A stretch of DNA of 64,000 nucleotides from Candidatus Gastranaerophilales bacterium (lineage in GTDB: Bacteria > Cyanobacteriota > Vampirovibrionia > Gastranaerophilales > Gastranaerophilaceae), in NCBI GenBank assembly GCA_944324845.1, contig CALUXX010000003.1, positions 1 to 64,000 of the forward strand. Direction: 5' to 3'. Numbering within the stretch: the stretch's first letter is position 1; each line of letters opens with the position of its first letter. The translations under genes and the position numbers were made by a program. The notes beneath the pieces were generated by a model. That model saw only the letters and a program-made list of their open reading frames with translations, made no database searches and had not been told where the DNA came from. Below are positions 18,426 through 27,315 of the stretch, in pieces.

Positions 18426-19199
18426 ATGCAAAATAGTTTTGTTACAGACGCAATCAATTTAAAGTCTTACAATCTTAGCGAATCTGACAAAATAGTTGTT
18501 ATGTATTCCAAAGAAAAAGGACTTATAAGAGGGGTAGCCAAGGGGGTTAAAAAAACTAAAAGCAAATTGGGTGCCCGTATGGATTTGCTTGTGGCAAATA
18601 CTTTGATGCTTCACAAAGGCAGAAATCTTAATACCATCTGTCAAGCAGAAGTTGTTAATTCGTTTTACAAGACAAGACAGGACATGGATAAAATCTGTTA
18701 CTCTATGTACGTAACAGAAGTGGTAAACAATTTTGGAATTGAAGAAGATCCTTGTTCTGAAAAAGTTTATAATTTGCTATATAACACCTTAGACACAATA
18801 TCAAGCGCAAATTCTAAGGTTGAAATTCTTATTGCTGTTATTAAATTTCAACTTAAAATGATGATAGAATCAGGATTTTCAATAGAGTTTGACAAATGTC
18901 TATGTTGCCACAACAATATTGACGATGAAACAATGTATTTTGTTCCAAGTTTAGGTGGGGTAATTTGCGCTCATTGTGCAGGACATATTCATCATAACAA
19001 AAAGCAAATGCCTTACAAATTAAGAAATTTCTTCAAACAAATGGCTATAAATGATTTTAAAGACTTTGGGGAATATGAGCAAAAAGCTAATGAAAAAGTT
19101 TGTATGGTTACGTTTGAAGTTCTAAAAGAATATATTATGCTAAAATCTCCAAAAAAATTCAATTCTACAAATATTTTACAAGAGATTCCGGCAGGTTAA
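18426..19199 (+). CDS. recO: DNA repair protein RecO
   Basis: RecO anneals DNA and helps load RecA at gaps, with RecF and RecR, in the cytoplasm. At 257 residues it has the family layout: an N-terminal OB fold with the LKSYNLSESDKIVVMYSKEK and GLIRGVAKGVKK-type strands (about 7-45), a helical middle, and a zinc finger (C-x2-C at CLCCHNN, C-x2-C at ICAHC, about residues 158-185). It begins 19 bases after the PilT-type gene without a clear ribosome site, so translation is probably coupled. Length and motif order match bacterial RecO well. Confidence 0.9.
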   Translation: MQNSFVTDAINLKSYNLSESDKIVVMYSKEKGLIRGVAKGVKKTKSKLGARMDLLVANTLMLHKGRNLNTICQAEVVNSFYKTRQDMDKICYSMYVTEVVNNFGIEEDPCSEKVYNLLYNTLDTISSANSKVEILIAVIKFQLKMMIESGFSIEFDKCLCCHNNIDDETMYFVPSLGGVICAHCAGHIHHNKKQMPYKLRNFFKQMAINDFKDFGEYEQKANEKVCMVTFEVLKEYIMLKSPKKFNSTNILQEIPAG

Positions 19200-19269
19200 T
19201 AATATATAAGCCGACAAGGTTATTTATTTTATAAGTATTGATTTTACAATCAAAAAAGAGGTATCTATT

Positions 19270-21858
19270 ATGAAAAAATTTATTATAATTGCAGCACTTG
19301 CGCTATGTCCAAGTTTTGTATGGGCTGCTGATGCTCAAATGTACAAACTTGATAACGGACAAACCGTTGTTATCCAAGAAGTTAGAAATAATCCCATCGT
19401 CATTATTGATACGTGGATAAAAACAGGTTCAATCGATGAAAATGATGAAAATAACGGGGTTGCACACTTTTTGGAACACTTATTTTTCAAAGGAACTAAA
19501 AACCATGAACCTGGGGACTTTGATAAAATCTTAGAAACTAAAGGCGCAATCACTAATGCTGCAACAAGTAAGGATTTTACACATTATTACATTACAATTC
19601 CGTCAAAAGATTTTGATATGGCAATGGATTTACATGCCGATATGATGCTTAACCCGCTTATCCCGAGAAATGAAATGGAAAAAGAAAGAAAAGTCGTACT
19701 TGAAGAAATTAACAAAGATTTGACTTCTCCAAGCAAAATCTTATACGACAATCTTGTTTCCATGCTATATAAAAACCACCCTTACAAACGTAAAGTAATT
19801 GGGAAAAGTGAAGTTATAGAAACCATAACACGAGATCAAATTTTTAACTTCTATAATTCACACTACTCACCATCAAATATGGTTACTGTAGTAATTGGAG
19901 ATGTAGATAGCGAGCATGCTCTTGATAAAATTAAACAAAATTTCAACGCTGAATATAATAAAACAGAAAAAAAAGACTATGAAAAAGAACCTCAATTAAA
20001 AACTCAAGAAAAAAAAGTTGCATATATTCCAACCGAAACAGGATATATGGCAATCGGTTTTAGAGGAGTATCAATAAACGATAAAGATTCATATGCACTT
20101 GATGTTCTTGCAACAATTCTTGGAGAAGGACGTTCTTCAATATTAAATCAAGAATTGAAAGAAAAACGCCGTTTAGCATTTTCGATTGATGCGGGAAATT
20201 CAACAATGAGAGATGATGGAATGTTCTATATTTCTGCTGAATTTGAACCTGAAAAATGTAAAACAATTCAAGACGCAGTATTCTCAGAAATAAATAAAAT
20301 CCAAGAAAAAGGGATTACAGAAGAACAATTAAATCTGGCTAAAAATATAATCGAAAGAAATACCTACTACTCTCGAGAATCAATAACTAATATAGCAACA
20401 GAAATTGGTTATACAGTAGCATTAACCGATAATATGAAATTCTATGACAAATACTTGGACAATATTAAAGCCGTAAGTGCTTCAGATGTAAAAAGGGTCG
20501 CAGAAAAATATTTAGGAATAAATAAAAGTGCAGTTTCAATAGTCATGCCGGAAACAATGAAAAACATCCCTGTTGCAAATAAACAGAAATTAAGCGGAAC
20601 AGCACAACTGGTAAGCAAAAATGAAAATACTCAAAAATATAATTTATCAAACGGTGCAACCCTGTTATATACACCAAATACTTCAAATGATATTATAGCA
20701 ATAAGTATCACTGCTAAAGGCGGTCAACTATTAGACAAAATTCCTGGAACAAGCAGCATGACAGCATTAACAATGCTTAAAGGTACTAAAAACTATACAT
20801 CACAAGAATTATCCCAAATTCTTGAAGATAACGGAATAAAAATTGCACCTTCAGTAAGTGCCGATACTTTCTCAATAACAGTTCTGACAACAAAAGATGA
20901 ATATAATAAAACCCTTGAATTGTTAGATGAAATTGTTAATAATGCAACATTTGATGACTATGAAATAGGAAAAGTTAAATCAGATAAATTGAATGCAATC
21001 AAAAGTGAAAAAGATATTCCTCTAAGACAAGCAATAGAAGAATATCGTAACTTAATCTATAAAGATACGCCATATTCAATATCATCAAAAGTTCTTGAAC
21101 AAAATATCCAAAATATTAAAAGAAAAGATATTGTTGAATACTACAATAACATCTTTAACCCTAAAAATATGGTAATCTCTATAAACGGAAATATCGACTT
21201 GAATACAACAGTTCAAGAATTAACAAATATTTTCACACCGAAAAAAGATACAACCACAACTTTTGATTTCAATACATATAATTCAAAAATTCCTGCAATA
21301 ACCTCCAAAAGAGTAACCGTTCAGAACATGCCAACAACAGAAACAGCATGGATTTTACTTGGTTGGCAAGTTAATGGTGTTTTGAATGAAAAAGACTTTG
21401 CTACATTACAAGTTATTGATTCAATCCTTGGTACGGGTATGAGTTCAAGATTGTTCAAAGACTTAAGAGAACAACAAGGTTTAGCATATCAATTAGGTTC
21501 AGGCTATTCACCAAATGTCTTAAGAGGCAGTTTTATGATGTATATAGGCACAAATCCTGCAACTTTAGAAAAAGCAAAAGCCGGTCTTTTTGAAGAAATT
21601 CACAAACTAAAAACCGAATACGTAAGCGATAGAGAACTTAAAGATGCTAAAGAAAAACTTCTTGGTAACTATATTATAGGTCTTGAAACAAACTTAGACA
21701 AAGCCTCCGTTACAGGTTGGTACGAAACAACTACTAGAGGTTATGAGTTTAGTGATAGATATGAAAACCTTATAAATAGTGTCACTGATGCAGATATAAT
21801 TGAAACTGCCAATAAATATTTTACTGACAATTATATTATGTCAATAGTTACTAAATAA
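19270..21858 (+). CDS. Periplasmic M16 zinc protease, two-repeat form
   Basis: This insulinase-family metallopeptidase was probably exported to the periplasm: residues 1-19 form a signal peptide ending FVWA. At 862 residues it carries two tandem M16 halves in one chain. The first half holds the inverted zinc motif HFLEH at 66-70 with the distal Glu in the VVLEEINKD region. The second half, from about 440, lacks HxxEH but keeps the R/Y-type partner motif (SSRLFKDLREQQGLAYQLG), as expected for the non-catalytic half. AAAAGAGG precedes the ATG. It follows recO by 70 bases and ends in a very strong terminator. Peptide clearance or processing is the usual family role; the substrate is unknown. Confidence 0.92.
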   Translation: MKKFIIIAALALCPSFVWAADAQMYKLDNGQTVVIQEVRNNPIVIIDTWIKTGSIDENDENNGVAHFLEHLFFKGTKNHEPGDFDKILETKGAITNAATSKDFTHYYITIPSKDFDMAMDLHADMMLNPLIPRNEMEKERKVVLEEINKDLTSPSKILYDNLVSMLYKNHPYKRKVIGKSEVIETITRDQIFNFYNSHYSPSNMVTVVIGDVDSEHALDKIKQNFNAEYNKTEKKDYEKEPQLKTQEKKVAYIPTETGYMAIGFRGVSINDKDSYALDVLATILGEGRSSILNQELKEKRRLAFSIDAGNSTMRDDGMFYISAEFEPEKCKTIQDAVFSEINKIQEKGITEEQLNLAKNIIERNTYYSRESITNIATEIGYTVALTDNMKFYDKYLDNIKAVSASDVKRVAEKYLGINKSAVSIVMPETMKNIPVANKQKLSGTAQLVSKNENTQKYNLSNGATLLYTPNTSNDIIAISITAKGGQLLDKIPGTSSMTALTMLKGTKNYTSQELSQILEDNGIKIAPSVSADTFSITVLTTKDEYNKTLELLDEIVNNATFDDYEIGKVKSDKLNAIKSEKDIPLRQAIEEYRNLIYKDTPYSISSKVLEQNIQNIKRKDIVEYYNNIFNPKNMVISINGNIDLNTTVQELTNIFTPKKDTTTTFDFNTYNSKIPAITSKRVTVQNMPTTETAWILLGWQVNGVLNEKDFATLQVIDSILGTGMSSRLFKDLREQQGLAYQLGSGYSPNVLRGSFMMYIGTNPATLEKAKAGLFEEIHKLKTEYVSDRELKDAKEKLLGNYIIGLETNLDKASVTGWYETTTRGYEFSDRYENLINSVTDADIIETANKYFTDNYIMSIVTK

Positions 21859-21882
21859 TACAGTAAAACATCTAAATAACAT

Positions 21883-21928
21883 AATACAAAGGGGGCAAAT
21901 GTTTTAAAACATTTGCCCCCTTTGTATT
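21883..21928. terminator. Long bidirectional terminator
   Basis: A perfect 46-base inverted repeat (CAAAGGGGGCAAATG arm) lies between the convergent M16 and aroQ genes, with T-rich flanks on both strands. Confidence 0.92.
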
Positions 21929-21940
21929 TTCATTTAAAAC

Positions 21941-22396
21941 CTAATCATTTGCACTGGTCAAAAAGTTAACCAATCCTTGCATGCCAAGTTTATAACTATC
22001 AACCTTAAATCCAGTAATTTGCCCGACACAAACATCTGCAAACATTGAATTGTGTCTGAAAGATTCACGCTTATATATATTGGAAATATGAATTTCTACA
22101 GTCGGAATTTTAACCGATGTCAAAGCATCACGTATCGCAATACTTGTATGAGTGTATGCTCCTGCATTTAATACAATTCCGTCAAAATTTCCAAGTGCAT
22201 ATTGAATTTTTTCAACAATTTCACCCTCAAAATTGCTCTGGAAAATTTCTATATTTACACCCAACTCAAAAGAATATTCGTAAAGCTCTTTTTCTAAATC
22301 TTTATATGATTTAGAACCATACTGCTCAGGTTCTCTCACTCCAAGCATATTAATATTCGGTCCGTTGATTATTAGAATATTTAAATCTTTTTCCAT
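21941..22396 (-). CDS. aroQ: Type II 3-dehydroquinate dehydratase
   Basis: This enzyme converts 3-dehydroquinate to 3-dehydroshikimate in the shikimate pathway, as a dodecamer in the cytoplasm. At 151 residues it has the usual length. Motifs in order are ILIINGPNINMLGVREPEQYG with the catalytic Tyr near residue 26, FQSNFEGEIVEKI, LNAGAYTHTSIAIRDAL, VEIHISNIYKRESFRHNS with the active-site His and Arg, and VGQITGF. The gene is alone on its strand and shares the terminator at 21883-21928 with the M16 gene. Confidence 0.95.
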   Translation of the reverse strand: MEKDLNILIINGPNINMLGVREPEQYGSKSYKDLEKELYEYSFELGVNIEIFQSNFEGEIVEKIQYALGNFDGIVLNAGAYTHTSIAIRDALTSVKIPTVEIHISNIYKRESFRHNSMFADVCVGQITGFKVDSYKLGMQGLVNFLTSAND

Positions 22397-22476
22397 ATTT
22401 ATATTATAACCCTAAAATGCAAGTTTGTAAACTTTTGTAAAATAATAAAATAAACATGTAACCAAATTTACATGAT

Positions 22477-22560
22477 TATAATATCATGCAGGTATAAACT
22501 ATCCCAAAATCTCCTCCCAAGATTATTGTTCAAGTCGCAAAGAATTGTGACTTTTTTTTT
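22477..22560 (+). ncRNA. Candidate small RNA with anti-Shine-Dalgarno segment
   Basis: A plus-strand intrinsic terminator (AAGTCGCAA paired with TTGTGACTT at 22532-22553, then nine Ts) lies between two minus-strand genes, and no plus-strand gene ends here. A TATAAT at 22477-22482 could start a transcript of about 70 bases. That transcript contains CTCCTCCC at 22511-22518, complementary to a strong ribosome site. There is no good -35 element. This is a prediction only. Confidence 0.4.
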
Positions 22561-22565
22561 GCCTA

Positions 22566-22823
22566 TTAATTCTCGCCAACAGACATTTGAGATGAGACCT
22601 CAGCGACTATTCTTGCTATATCTGAACCTCCTATAGTAACTTCAAGGATCAAGGGTGCATATATCAATACTGTTTCTCGATAACTCATGGTTTCAACATC
22701 TATAATATTAAATTCCACAAAGTCATCGCCAACATACATTAATTTTCCGTATTCGCCACCTGTTGCCCAACGGATAAACAAATACTGATTTTCGTATTCT
22801 TTTAATTTTTCTACTAATTTCAT
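22566..22823 (-). CDS. Small beta-rich protein, possibly Sm-like
   Basis: This is an 85-residue protein. After a short helix (MKLVEKLKEYENQ) come five short beta strands with Gly turns: LFIRWATGGEYGKLMYVGDD, FVEFNIID, SYRETVLIYAPLILEVTIGG. This order (helix, then bent strands with a Y-x-G-x-L core) recalls Sm/Hfq-like or small SH3-like barrels, but I see no Hfq RNA-binding signature and cannot name the family. There is no signal peptide. It is the last gene of a minus-strand run below the 213-residue gene, 86 bases from it. The only terminator nearby faces the other way. Confidence 0.65.
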   Translation of the reverse strand: MKLVEKLKEYENQYLFIRWATGGEYGKLMYVGDDFVEFNIIDVETMSYRETVLIYAPLILEVTIGGSDIARIVAEVSSQMSVGEN

Positions 22824-22909
22824 ATATAACCTAAAACCTCTACATATATTATTTAGTATTTTTTTTTATAAAGTCAAGTTTAAAATTTTGATTAATATTT
22901 TATATATAT

Positions 22910-23551
22910 TTAACTAAAGAATTTTTTTACAGAGCCATCTTTATGATGAAGCGGCCAACCACATACTGTTTCAATAACCTTTAACACTACATCTCTTGGT
23001 GCATCAACTTGATGTACCATAAATTCTTGACCTGTGCTTTTTAATTTGAAAATACATTTTTGAGTCTGGTCTGCGGGAATGTATAATGATGCAATTTCGT
23101 TTTCCAAAAGATGTTCAATCTCTTCAGTTTTATCCTTTGCACCTTTTATTAAATCATAATAATTTCCGTTCAACGCAATAATACGATTTGCAAAAATATG
23201 TCTGCCATCATCTCTATACAATGTTTGCGGTTCAAAATTGCAACGAGTTGTAAAACTCATCTTTCGCCACAATATATTTATTACTGCAACCGTTTTGGTT
23301 GAATCCGTATCAACATATATATTTTCTGTCGTTATTCCACGGGATGAAAAGGATTGCTTCAAATTGTTTGAAATAAGCTCTAAACAATCTATCATACGAA
23401 CAAATATATCATTCGTATTAACAGTTGCATGCTGATAATCCAGAAATTGTTTATACATGTGAGAAGATATTAACTCAACTCTCTCTTGAATAACAATATC
23501 TTTCTTTGTTGCTGTTTCCGAGTTATCAAAACTTTCAAAATTATTCCGCAA
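22910..23551 (-). CDS. Hypothetical protein, 213 aa
   Basis: I do not recognise the family. The start is a TTG with AAGGA seven bases upstream; no ATG lies near it, so TTG is preferred. The protein is soluble, with an N-terminal helical part up to about residue 75. A mixed alpha/beta part follows (TENIYVDTDSTKTVAVINIL, then RIIALNGNYYDLIKGAKD) and the C-terminus ends in CGWPLHHKDGSVKKFF. The two Cys and two His near the C-terminus are too scattered to call a metal site. It sits between the small beta-rich gene and the STAND ATPase gene on the same strand, with 137 bases to the latter. Confidence 0.65.
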   Translation of the reverse strand: MRNNFESFDNSETATKKDIVIQERVELISSHMYKQFLDYQHATVNTNDIFVRMIDCLELISNNLKQSFSSRGITTENIYVDTDSTKTVAVINILWRKMSFTTRCNFEPQTLYRDDGRHIFANRIIALNGNYYDLIKGAKDKTEEIEHLLENEIASLYIPADQTQKCIFKLKSTGQEFMVHQVDAPRDVVLKVIETVCGWPLHHKDGSVKKFFS

Positions 23552-23688
23552 TTTCTCGTCCTTTTTTTATACCATATTTTTAAAATAAACATGATTTTAT
23601 GTAAAGATTATATTTTTTTTCTTTACAAAAATGAATACTTTTAGAAGGTTATTTATTATTTTTATTATTTGAATACAAACTCCTATTA

Positions 23689-26600
23689 CTACAATGGCAA
23701 ACTATTTTTATTACAATAATCCATCAAATTTTCTTTTTTAACCGCAATTTTATCTTTTAGTACAGTATTTTTTGTCGTTTTTACAATAATATTTAGAGCC
23801 TTGTCATACATTGTTGAGGCGCCTCGCAAATATTCCAACTGTTTTTGTGATTGAACTGAACCTATTTCAAAATAATAGTTTGCATATATATAATAAATTT
23901 TTGACAACATATCATTCATATTATATTTTTTTGCAAGAATTAACGCTGATTCTAAATTTATTTTTGCTGTTTCATAATCAGAAAGTTCAATTTCTGCCCT
24001 TGCTATAACCATTCGCAAAAGCACAATAAAGAAATAATTATTTATTCTCGGATTTTGAGCAATTTCCAGTGCCTGCATTGCAATATCTACTGCTTTTTTC
24101 GGAGTTTCTGCTATTATAGTTGCCTCTGCTATTAAATACCAACACAACAACGCTCCTATTGCATATTTTTTATTAGCAAAATATGTTATTTGTTCATTAT
24201 ATATTTCGATTGCATGCTTTGCCTGTTTTGAATCACAGAATAATTTTCCCAGCATTGCCTTGAATATATTTTTGCTGAATTCATCTCCCGTATTATTGGC
24301 AAACATTACATATTCAATTAAATTTTCTTGCAAGCCGTCATACTCTTTTAATAGAAAACTATTAAGCATTTCCACTAAATCAAAACAATTTGTGAATTGA
24401 GCTTTAGCTTCATCTAAATCATCTGTATTGTTATAAGCTACACCTAATCTGTTTGCAACATCTAAAAGAACTTCTTTTGAGGTTAAGAAATTACCCTTCA
24501 TTGTATTTGCGTATGCAAGTGCCAATTTTAAGCGACAAGTTAAATTTACGTCTGAAATTCTATGCTTATCAATAACATCAAACGCATAAGTTAAAACTTC
24601 AAACGCTCTGTCATTACCTTGCATTGCAAGTGCAGTCGCTAAAGACGCATATACTCTAAGCCAAGTATCATATAAAAATCCCGGCGGAATTGATTTATTC
24701 AATCTTGGTTTTGAAATATGTGATGACAATATCGGCAATATATCATTATCAATCAAATTGATAACTTCACCGCAATTACCGATATACAAAAGAGGATAAA
24801 TTTTTGTTGCTTTTACCATTGCTCCTTCAAGTTCTTGAGATGGTGACATCTTTTTCAGTACATTATCCGCACATTCAACAGCACCATAGTAGTTTCCTGT
24901 TTTATAGCAACAAGATGCTAAATACCCCAACAACTCAATTTCTTTTGCTTCATCGTTATTAGTTTTTGCATTTGCAATAGCATCAGGCAAAAATTCAATC
25001 GCCTCTTCAGGATCATACTCAGTAAGTAATTTTCCTAAACGTTCACTTATATTGTATCTTATATTAACGGTTTCGTTTTCGTTAAACTCATTTAATAATG
25101 CCAAACATTGACGCTGAGATATTACATATAAATTTATATCCCCAATATAAGCAGATAATCTGGTTATCTTTGTCCATATATCAAACGCCATTCTATTTTC
25201 TTTTAAATTTTGAGAAATCGTTGCCATTGTAGGATTTGTATTTAGATTAAATACACTTATTGCCCTGCCGATTTTTACGTTAAGTTCCTCAAATTCATTG
25301 TCTTGCTTGATATTTTTTAAGATAGTTTCCCATAGCAAAAGATTATTAAATTCATAATATGTTTCATTATAACGTCTTATATAATTTGCCTTTGTTAAAT
25401 AAGAAACTATATCATTAAATTCCTTCGCACTATATCCGAAAATTTCTCTTAATAGTGCAATATTCAATTTATCACCCAATATTGCACTGCCAATAACAAG
25501 TCGATAAGCATCATAATTGGATTTTTTCAAAGTATTTAAACGTTCAACCACAAGATCTTGGAAATTTCTTGGCATTATAAAAGCTTTATCAGTAATCTGA
25601 CAATCAAAACAATAACTTATTGCCTGCTCTACAAAAGCAGGATTTCCATCACAGCGATCAAAAATAATTTCCTGTTCTCTTTTAGAAACATAAGTTCCTG
25701 ATTCCCCTGTAAATTTCATCCAATGCTCTAACTCACTAATCGTCACAGGCGCAAGATGAATATCAGTATATGATTTGATATCTTTATTCTCGATACCGAA
25801 AAATCCGCTAACAGGCTTATGTTCATTATAAATAACTATTAAACGTAAATTTTTCCAATTATTTGGACGTTTGATGAAATTCGTTAAAAATTCTATAGAA
25901 AAACCATCTATAAAATCAAAATTATCAACCACAAATACAAATCTTCCGGTATTACAAAATGCATCAAAAATTCTATTTAAAATATCATAGGTTTTCTTTT
26001 TATTTAAGATAATATCTTCATAATTCCCGTCATTTGAATTGTATAAAAAATTTAAAAAATTAGAAATTTCTGTCGCATTTAAAAACCTGAATTCGTTTGT
26101 AAAAAATTGCATTGCATCTTTTTTCAACTCTTCAGTGCTTAAATAATACCCCGGAAGTTTAAATAAATTTAACAACATATCCTGAATAACACCGCCCGGT
26201 GATAATTGTGTAATCGGAGTACATCTGCCAATACACCATTCAAGATTATCTTTTTGCAAGGTTTGCATAACTTGCCTTAATAAAGTAGTCTTTCCAATTC
26301 CCTTTTCTCCGGTTATTGAAAAAATCTTTTTTTCTTTTGTATGTAAACCCTCTGTTAATATTTTATGCGCCTGTGTATGTGTACATAATTCGGGTATGAA
26401 TTTCAGATTTAATAAATGTTCGTTTTTACTTTTTCCTGTAGATTTTTGAGTAGATTTGTCTTTAAGGTTTTTCACCCTGTTACCCAAAGGAGAACCGCAT
26501 TTTCGACATTTTGTTGCTATTGGGAAATTGACACTGTTACAATGCGGACAAATTTTTAATAATTCAGTTCCGCATTTTTGACAAACAAGGGCATTCACAG

Positions 26601-26706
26601 GGTTTACAGTTTTACAATGTGTACATAATAAACCTGTGCGAGTCTTGCAATAAGGACACTTTAACGCCTCATTTGGAATATTTCTTTTGCATACAGGACA
26701 TTTCAT
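23689..26706 (-). CDS. Triple zinc-ribbon STAND-type ATPase with TPR-like repeats
   Basis: This 1005-residue signalling-type ATPase has three parts. Residues 1-72 carry six CxxC pairs (Cys3/6, 17/20, 28/31, 42/45, 53/56, 67/70), enough for three zinc ribbons. Residues about 100-430 are an AAA_16/STAND-like NTPase with Walker A GEKGIGKT at 133-140 and Walker B FVFVVDNFD near 255. From about 470 to the end lie helical TPR-like repeats (for example AKEIELLGYLASCCYKTGNY). Such proteins act as switches that oligomerise on ligand binding. The gene begins 13 bases after a sigma-like gene, in an operon headed by the DUF1822/TonB-C gene, which suggests a role in the same signalling path. The ligand and effect are unknown. 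Confidence 0.85.
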   Translation of the reverse strand: MKCPVCKRNIPNEALKCPYCKTRTGLLCTHCKTVNPVNALVCQKCGTELLKICPHCNSVNFPIATKCRKCGSPLGNRVKNLKDKSTQKSTGKSKNEHLLNLKFIPELCTHTQAHKILTEGLHTKEKKIFSITGEKGIGKTTLLRQVMQTLQKDNLEWCIGRCTPITQLSPGGVIQDMLLNLFKLPGYYLSTEELKKDAMQFFTNEFRFLNATEISNFLNFLYNSNDGNYEDIILNKKKTYDILNRIFDAFCNTGRFVFVVDNFDFIDGFSIEFLTNFIKRPNNWKNLRLIVIYNEHKPVSGFFGIENKDIKSYTDIHLAPVTISELEHWMKFTGESGTYVSKREQEIIFDRCDGNPAFVEQAISYCFDCQITDKAFIMPRNFQDLVVERLNTLKKSNYDAYRLVIGSAILGDKLNIALLREIFGYSAKEFNDIVSYLTKANYIRRYNETYYEFNNLLLWETILKNIKQDNEFEELNVKIGRAISVFNLNTNPTMATISQNLKENRMAFDIWTKITRLSAYIGDINLYVISQRQCLALLNEFNENETVNIRYNISERLGKLLTEYDPEEAIEFLPDAIANAKTNNDEAKEIELLGYLASCCYKTGNYYGAVECADNVLKKMSPSQELEGAMVKATKIYPLLYIGNCGEVINLIDNDILPILSSHISKPRLNKSIPPGFLYDTWLRVYASLATALAMQGNDRAFEVLTYAFDVIDKHRISDVNLTCRLKLALAYANTMKGNFLTSKEVLLDVANRLGVAYNNTDDLDEAKAQFTNCFDLVEMLNSFLLKEYDGLQENLIEYVMFANNTGDEFSKNIFKAMLGKLFCDSKQAKHAIEIYNEQITYFANKKYAIGALLCWYLIAEATIIAETPKKAVDIAMQALEIAQNPRINNYFFIVLLRMVIARAEIELSDYETAKINLESALILAKKYNMNDMLSKIYYIYANYYFEIGSVQSQKQLEYLRGASTMYDKALNIIVKTTKNTVLKDKIAVKKENLMDYCNKNSLPL

Positions 26707-26719
26707 AAATCAGTATTAT

Positions 26720-27277
26720 CTATTGAATAACATTTCTGACTTTTTCCATTAACTTATAAAGTCTTTTGGACACTTCAGACTGTGATATCCCCAGTTCATC
26801 AGAAATTTCTTTTTGTGTCATGCCTTTATCATATCGCAAAGTATAAATATGTAAATAGTCTTTTCCAGGATTTTCTTTATCTATTCTTATTACAGAATCA
26901 GCAACAAACTCCAAAACTTCCCTTTGCATTACTATATCTTCAGGAGTTTCAGGAATTTTTATGCTTGAATAACTTATTGTTACATCTGAATAATCTACTT
27001 CAGGAGCTTCTATTGCTACTTCTTTTGTAGCTTTATAACCACCGCTTGTTCTGCGTAATCTACCTGTATCTTTTAGCACATTTATTATAGATGTTGTAAC
27101 AACACGACGCATATATGCTTCCAGCGTTGCTTCAGAATCTATCGCATTAATTATTGACATTGATCGTTTGCAGGTTTCATTAAAGAAATCCTCATACAAA
27201 TCTTCATTACTCGAATATTTACGATCGCCTTTAATTATTCTGTCGATTAAGTCAATCTTTTCTTGTGCTAATTCCAC
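26720..27277 (-). CDS. Sigma-70-family-like factor
   Basis: This 185-residue protein has a C-terminal helix-turn-helix typical of sigma region 4 (YDKGMTQKEISDELGISQ, then SEVSKRLYKLMEKVR, about 150-183). Its N-terminal helical part (about 15-90) is consistent with region 2 (LYEDFFNETCKRSMSIINAI, then EAYMRRVVTTSIINVL). The start is a GTG with GGGAGC upstream. The linker (about 75-125) is acidic and longer than in most ECF factors. The gene lies 38 bases below the large DUF1822/TonB-C gene and 13 bases above the STAND ATPase gene. In cyanobacteria, DUF1822 genes are often next to sigma factors (family knowledge), which supports a regulatory pairing. It is not a primary sigma factor. Confidence 0.8.
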   Translation of the reverse strand: MELAQEKIDLIDRIIKGDRKYSSNEDLYEDFFNETCKRSMSIINAIDSEATLEAYMRRVVTTSIINVLKDTGRLRRTSGGYKATKEVAIEAPEVDYSDVTISYSSIKIPETPEDIVMQREVLEFVADSVIRIDKENPGKDYLHIYTLRYDKGMTQKEISDELGISQSEVSKRLYKLMEKVRNVIQ

Positions 27278-27315
27278 AATGTTGCTCCCTCTATCCTACA
27301 AAAAGTATAGCATAG

